Shown here: piece after piece, positions 60,770-64,000 of the stretch
Layout: every line of letters begins with the position of its first letter
Numbering within the stretch: the first letter of the stretch is position 1
DNA from: Nocardiopsis mwathae
GTDB lineage: Bacteria > Actinomycetota > Actinomycetes > Streptosporangiales > Streptosporangiaceae
Reading direction: 5' to 3'
Assembly: GCF_014201195.1 (NCBI RefSeq)
Contig: NZ_JACHDS010000001.1
Coordinates: forward strand, 5,084,001-5,148,000
DNA: 64,000 nt
Program-made: the position numbers and the translations under genes
Notes under the pieces: generated by a model
What the model was told of the DNA's origin: nothing
Databases searched by the model: none
Seen by the model: only the letters and a program-made list of their open reading frames with translations

Positions 60770-63085
60770 GTGAGTACGGATAAACGACGGAGCGCCGACA
60801 GGCGCCGCCGGGCCAGCCGCGACGGGAGCGACGGCCGCGGCGGGGTCAAGCGATTCCTGTCCAGGGCCGCCAAGACGCTGCTGGTGACCGGTGCCCTCGG
60901 CTTCGTGGCGGGCGTCGCGGGACTCGCGATCGCCTACGCCTACACACCCGACCTCGACGATCTCGACCCGCAGGGCGACGCGGCGTTCGCGGCCACCAGC
61001 ATCACCTACGCCGACGGCTCCGAGGCCGCCACGACCGGTGAGGTCAACCGCTTCCGAGTGAGCCGCGACGAGATCCCCGACACCGTCGTCAACGGCGTGC
61101 TCGGCGCCGAGCAGCGCGACTTCTACGAGCAGCCCGGCATCTCCATCAGCGGCACCATGCGCGCCGTCCTGTCCGGCGGGCAGGCCGGCGGCGGGTCGGG
61201 CATCACCCAGCAGATGGCCCGCAACTACTACGACGGGCTCTCCCAGGAACGCTCCTACGTGCGCAAGGTCAAGGAGATCCTGATCTCGCTGAAGGTGAGT
61301 CGGCAGATGTCCGCCGACGACATCCTCACCCAGTACCTCAACACCATCTACTTCGGCCGGAACGCCTACGGCGTGCAGGCCGCGGCCCAGGCCTACTTCG
61401 GTAAGAACGTCGAGGACCTCGACGCCGCCGAGGGCGCGTTCATCGGCGCGCTCATCCAGCAGCCCGGCAACTTCTCCAACCCGCCCGCCGGATCGGAGAT
61501 GGAGAAGATCCTCCGCGAGCGCTGGGGCTACGCCGTCAAGGGCGAGGTCGAGATGCACAAGGAGCACCCCGACCGCGGGCTGTCGCAGTCGGAAGCCGAC
61601 GCGCTGGAGTTCCCCGAGACCGTGCCCTGGGACGAGACCGGGCAGGCCGGAAACGCCGACCCGGAGAAGGGCTACATCCGCACCGCGGTCGTCAAGGAGC
61701 TCAAGGAGCGCTACGACCTGACCGACCAGCAGATCGCGACCAAGGGCTACGAGGTCACCACCTCGCTCGACAAGGACCTGATGAAGGCCGCCGATTCGGC
61801 CTTCGACGAGACCCTGCCCGACATGCCCGAAACCACCAACATGGGGCTGGCCGCCGTCGAGCCGGAGAGTGGCGAGATCAAGGCGTTCCACGGTGGCGAC
61901 GACCCCGCGAACGACCCCGACAACTCGCTCTACCAGCGGGCCCAGGCCGGATCGGCGTTCAAGCCCTACGTGCTCGCCACCGCCCTGGACCAGGGAATCG
62001 GCCTGAAGAGCACCTTCGACGGCAACTCGCCGCAGAACTTCCCCGGGCTCACCGCGCCCGTCCGCAACGACAGCAACCGCTCGTGGGGCACCGTCGACCT
62101 GGTGAAGGCCACGGCCAAGTCGGTCAACACCGCCTACGTGCAGCTGGCCATCGACACGACCCCGCAGGCCGTCGTCGACACCGCCGAGGCGTCCGGCATC
62201 GCCAAGGAGCAGTTCGAAACCGCCGACCTGGGTCCGAACATCGCCCTGGGCACCTACCAGGTGACCGCGCTCGACCAGGCCGCCGGGTACGCGACCTTCG
62301 CCAACGGCGGCGTGCACATCCCGCAGCACATGGTCACCGAGGTCAAGGACCCCGCCACCGGGCAGCGACTGCACCCCGACGACCAGGGGCGGTTGGACAG
62401 CGGCAAGCGCGCGTTCTCCGAAGCCGCGGCCGCGGACGCCACCTACGCCATGACCCAGGTGGTGGAGAACGGCGGCGGCGACAAGGCCGCACTGCCCGAC
62501 GGCCGCCCCGTGGCGGGCAAGACCGGTACCTCCAACGACGCGAAGTCGGCCTGGTTCGTCGGCTACACCCCGCAGCTGTCGGTCGCGGTCGGCCTGAGCC
62601 GCACCGACGGCCAGCGGCTGGTCATCCCCGGCGTCTCCGACGTCTACGGCGGCACCACCTCCGCCCGGATCTGGCGCAACTTCATGGCCAAGGCGATGGA
62701 GGGCCAGCCGGTGAAGGACTTCCCCGCGCCCGCGTGGACCGGGAGTACGAGGAACGATGCGCCCGTGACCTCGCCCTCGCCGGAACCGGAGTCGAGCCCG
62801 AGCGACAAGCCGGAGCCGACGCCGACCCCGTCGACCGAGCCCGACCCCACCCCGGACCCCGACCTGGACCCGACCCCGGACCCCGAGCCGACCTGCCTTC
62901 CGTTCGACCCGCGCTGCCACACCGGCGGCGGGGGCGGCGGATCGGGAGGCGGTGACACCGGCGGCGGAGGGTCGGGCGGATCCGGCGATGGCGGCTCCGG
63001 TGGCGGCGGCTCCGGCGGATCCGGTGGTGAGGGCGGCGGCAACGGCGGTGGCGGCGGCCTCCTGGACGGCCTGGCGATACGCTGA
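60770..63085 (+). CDS. Class A penicillin-binding protein (transglycosylase-transpeptidase)
   Basis: 771 residues from GTG 60770, with GAGGA 5 nt upstream; ATG 60554 would add 72 Pro/Arg-rich residues. Basic cytoplasmic tail, a membrane helix (about 36-58), and a GT51 glycosyltransferase with catalytic Glu114 in AEQRDFYEQPG. This differs from the usual EDxxFxxHxG, and GGSGITQQ replaces GGSTITQQ. The transpeptidase has S395-A-F-K398, S451-V-N453 and KTGT (584-587). The C-terminal tail is Pro/Thr/Asp-rich and then Gly/Ser-rich, probably spanning the wall. It polymerises and cross-links peptidoglycan. Confidence 0.93.
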   Translation: MSTDKRRSADRRRRASRDGSDGRGGVKRFLSRAAKTLLVTGALGFVAGVAGLAIAYAYTPDLDDLDPQGDAAFAATSITYADGSEAATTGEVNRFRVSRDEIPDTVVNGVLGAEQRDFYEQPGISISGTMRAVLSGGQAGGGSGITQQMARNYYDGLSQERSYVRKVKEILISLKVSRQMSADDILTQYLNTIYFGRNAYGVQAAAQAYFGKNVEDLDAAEGAFIGALIQQPGNFSNPPAGSEMEKILRERWGYAVKGEVEMHKEHPDRGLSQSEADALEFPETVPWDETGQAGNADPEKGYIRTAVVKELKERYDLTDQQIATKGYEVTTSLDKDLMKAADSAFDETLPDMPETTNMGLAAVEPESGEIKAFHGGDDPANDPDNSLYQRAQAGSAFKPYVLATALDQGIGLKSTFDGNSPQNFPGLTAPVRNDSNRSWGTVDLVKATAKSVNTAYVQLAIDTTPQAVVDTAEASGIAKEQFETADLGPNIALGTYQVTALDQAAGYATFANGGVHIPQHMVTEVKDPATGQRLHPDDQGRLDSGKRAFSEAAAADATYAMTQVVENGGGDKAALPDGRPVAGKTGTSNDAKSAWFVGYTPQLSVAVGLSRTDGQRLVIPGVSDVYGGTTSARIWRNFMAKAMEGQPVKDFPAPAWTGSTRNDAPVTSPSPEPESSPSDKPEPTPTPSTEPDPTPDPDLDPTPDPEPTCLPFDPRCHTGGGGGGSGGGDTGGGGSGGSGDGGSGGGGSGGSGGEGGGNGGGGGLLDGLAIR

Positions 63086-63111
63086 GGGGTTCGAAAGGAG
63101 CCCTGATCACC

Positions 63112-63336
63112 ATGAAGTCCAACCCGTTCGGCGGCTACGCCGGGGCACTCACCGCCGGAATCGTCGGGGGGATGGTGATCGGGGTCGCCATGGACAACAT
63201 CCCCGTCGGCGTCGCGATCGGTGCGGGCGTCGGCGGCGTCCTGATCGCCGTTTTCTCCGAAGGCGGCAAGAATCGCGAGGACGGCGGTGGCGGTGTCGAC
63301 GGGACGGGTGGCCCCGGGGGCAGCCGTCCCGACTAG
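63112..63336 (+). CDS. Small glycine-rich membrane protein
   Basis: 74 residues, AAAGGAG about 11 nt upstream of the ATG. Two short helices (about 9-28 and 31-48, AGALTAGIVGGMVIGVAMDN and PVGVAIGAGVGGVLIAVF), then a hydrophilic tail rich in Gly and Asp. It starts 26 nt after the PBP stop, so the two are co-transcribed. Function unknown. Confidence 0.75.
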   Translation: MKSNPFGGYAGALTAGIVGGMVIGVAMDNIPVGVAIGAGVGGVLIAVFSEGGKNREDGGGGVDGTGGPGGSRPD

Positions 63337-63355
63337 TCGACATGCCGTGAAGCCG

Positions 63356-63385
63356 ACTCGTCGAGGTCTCGCGTCGTCGACGAGT
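63356..63385 (+). terminator. Hairpin after the PBP unit
   Basis: ACTCGTCGA (63356-63364) pairs with TCGACGAGT (63377-63385). Confidence 0.55.
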
Positions 63386-63415
63386 TGACTCTGCCCCTGG
63401 GGAAGCACCCACAGT
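63385..63415 (+). promoter_or_regulatory. MerR-type promoter, leaderless transcript likely
   Basis: TTGACT (63385-63390), 19-bp spacer with the partial dyad TGCCCCTGGGGAAGCA, CACAGT (63410-63415). The spacing is that of MerR-regulated promoters, and the start codon at 63423 falls near the expected +1. Confidence 0.65.
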
Positions 63416-63422
63416 CGTCACC

Positions 63423-64000
63423 ATGATGAGCATCGGAGAGTTCACCCGGCTGACCACCCTCAGCGCCAAGGCACTGCGCCTCTACGACGAGCGCGGCCTG
63501 CTGCGCCCCGCGTCCGTGGACGCCTGGTCGGGGTACCGCCGCTACACCGCGGCCCAGCTCCCCGCGGCCCTCCGGCTCAGGGCGCTGCGCGACGCCGGGA
63601 TTCCGCTGGCCCATGCGGACCACGTCCTCGGCGACGCGGAGACGGCGCGGGAGGCGCTGGCCGGGCACCGCGCCCGGCTCGCCGCGGAACGCGCACGCCA
63701 GGACGCCGCCCTGGCCCTTCTGGAGGACATGGTCCGCGGCGAGGGGCACTCGTCGCGCGATGTCGAGGTGCGCCGGGCACCGGCCCAGCCCTGGGCGGGC
63801 GTCGTGCTGGAGCTTCCCGACGAGGACGACGGTGTCGGCCGAGACGCGGGCGGAGGCGGAGGCGAGGACGCCGAGATCGCGTGGTGCAACGACGCCTTCG
63901 CCGCGCTGTGGACGGGCCTGGCGGATGAGGGCATCGCGCCCACGGGCGCCTACTGGACGTCGTACCGCGTGGTTCCGGGCACCGATCGCGTCGAGATGCT
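63423..64000 (+). CDS. MerR-family regulator with effector-binding domain, 3' truncated by window
   Basis: From ATG 63423 (or 63426): MMSIGEFTRLTTLSAKALRL, YDERGLLRPASVD, a complete MerR helix-turn-helix and wing, a coiled coil (about 80-105), then the start of a C-terminal domain (EVRRAPAQPWAGVVLEL) like GyrI/BltR effector-binding domains. At least 192 residues; no stop in the window. Autoregulation is likely from the promoter shape. Confidence 0.88.
   Translation, partial: MMSIGEFTRLTTLSAKALRLYDERGLLRPASVDAWSGYRRYTAAQLPAALRLRALRDAGIPLAHADHVLGDAETAREALAGHRARLAAERARQDAALALLEDMVRGEGHSSRDVEVRRAPAQPWAGVVLELPDEDDGVGRDAGGGGGEDAEIAWCNDAFAALWTGLADEGIAPTGAYWTSYRVVPGTDRVEM

Overview
The window is high-GC actinomycete chromosome spanning the replication origin. 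Gene order (gyrA, gyrB, dciA, recF, gnd, dnaN, oriC, dnaA, rpmH, rnpA, yidD, yidC, jag, rsmG, parA, parB, then trxA, trxB, sigM, murJ and cca) is the standard actinobacterial origin neighbourhood. The gene content fits a Nocardiopsis/Streptomonospora-like organism, but that placement is an inference and no lineage marker proves it. The dnaA side is written on the minus strand, so replication should leave about 30.7 kb in both directions.

Layout. (1) 1-12.6 kb: the 3' end of a modular type I polyketide synthase, made of one truncated subunit (KR-ACP-docking) and one complete bimodular subunit (KS-AT-DH-KR-ACP twice, then thioesterase). Both ATs carry malonyl-type motifs. (2) 12.6-20.3 kb: decayed DNA with a serine-recombinase remnant, an intact IS1380-family element with a CTAA target duplication, a 14-helix drug exporter with a near-consensus promoter, a HelR-type RNA polymerase recycling helicase, and a frameshifted gene remnant, ending at the 3' end of tRNA-Ile(GAT). 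This looks like an accessory island abutting the tRNA. (3) 20.3-33 kb: the replication genes. DnaA boxes lie between dnaN and dnaA and again upstream of dnaA. (4) 33-39 kb: rpmH to parB with four parS sites, one of them inside the palindromic terminator between parB and trxA. (5) 39-52 kb: trxBA with a sigma-R type promoter, sigM with its zinc anti-sigma factor, a pseudokinase, two tandem MurJ paralogues, a DUF6049 secreted protein and the CCA-adding enzyme.

(6) 52-56.8 kb: a variable segment. It opens with an 830-bp palindrome-rich intergenic region bounded by a 98-100 bp inverted repeat. Next come a one-domain GntR regulator divergent from two small overlapping genes, a TipA-like MerR regulator with a classic 19-bp-spacer promoter, and a lower-GC pair (VanZ-like membrane protein, small secreted protein). 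(7) 56.8-64 kb: an MFS permease, inositol-3-phosphate synthase with its PadR neighbour, a class A penicillin-binding protein, a small membrane protein, and a MerR regulator cut off by the window end.

Functionally, the right half joins cell-wall synthesis (MurJ, pseudokinase, class A PBP) to redox and envelope stress control (sigM, trxBA), with origin segregation (parABS) between them. The left accessory part pairs antibiotic-type biosynthesis with export and a transcription-protection helicase.
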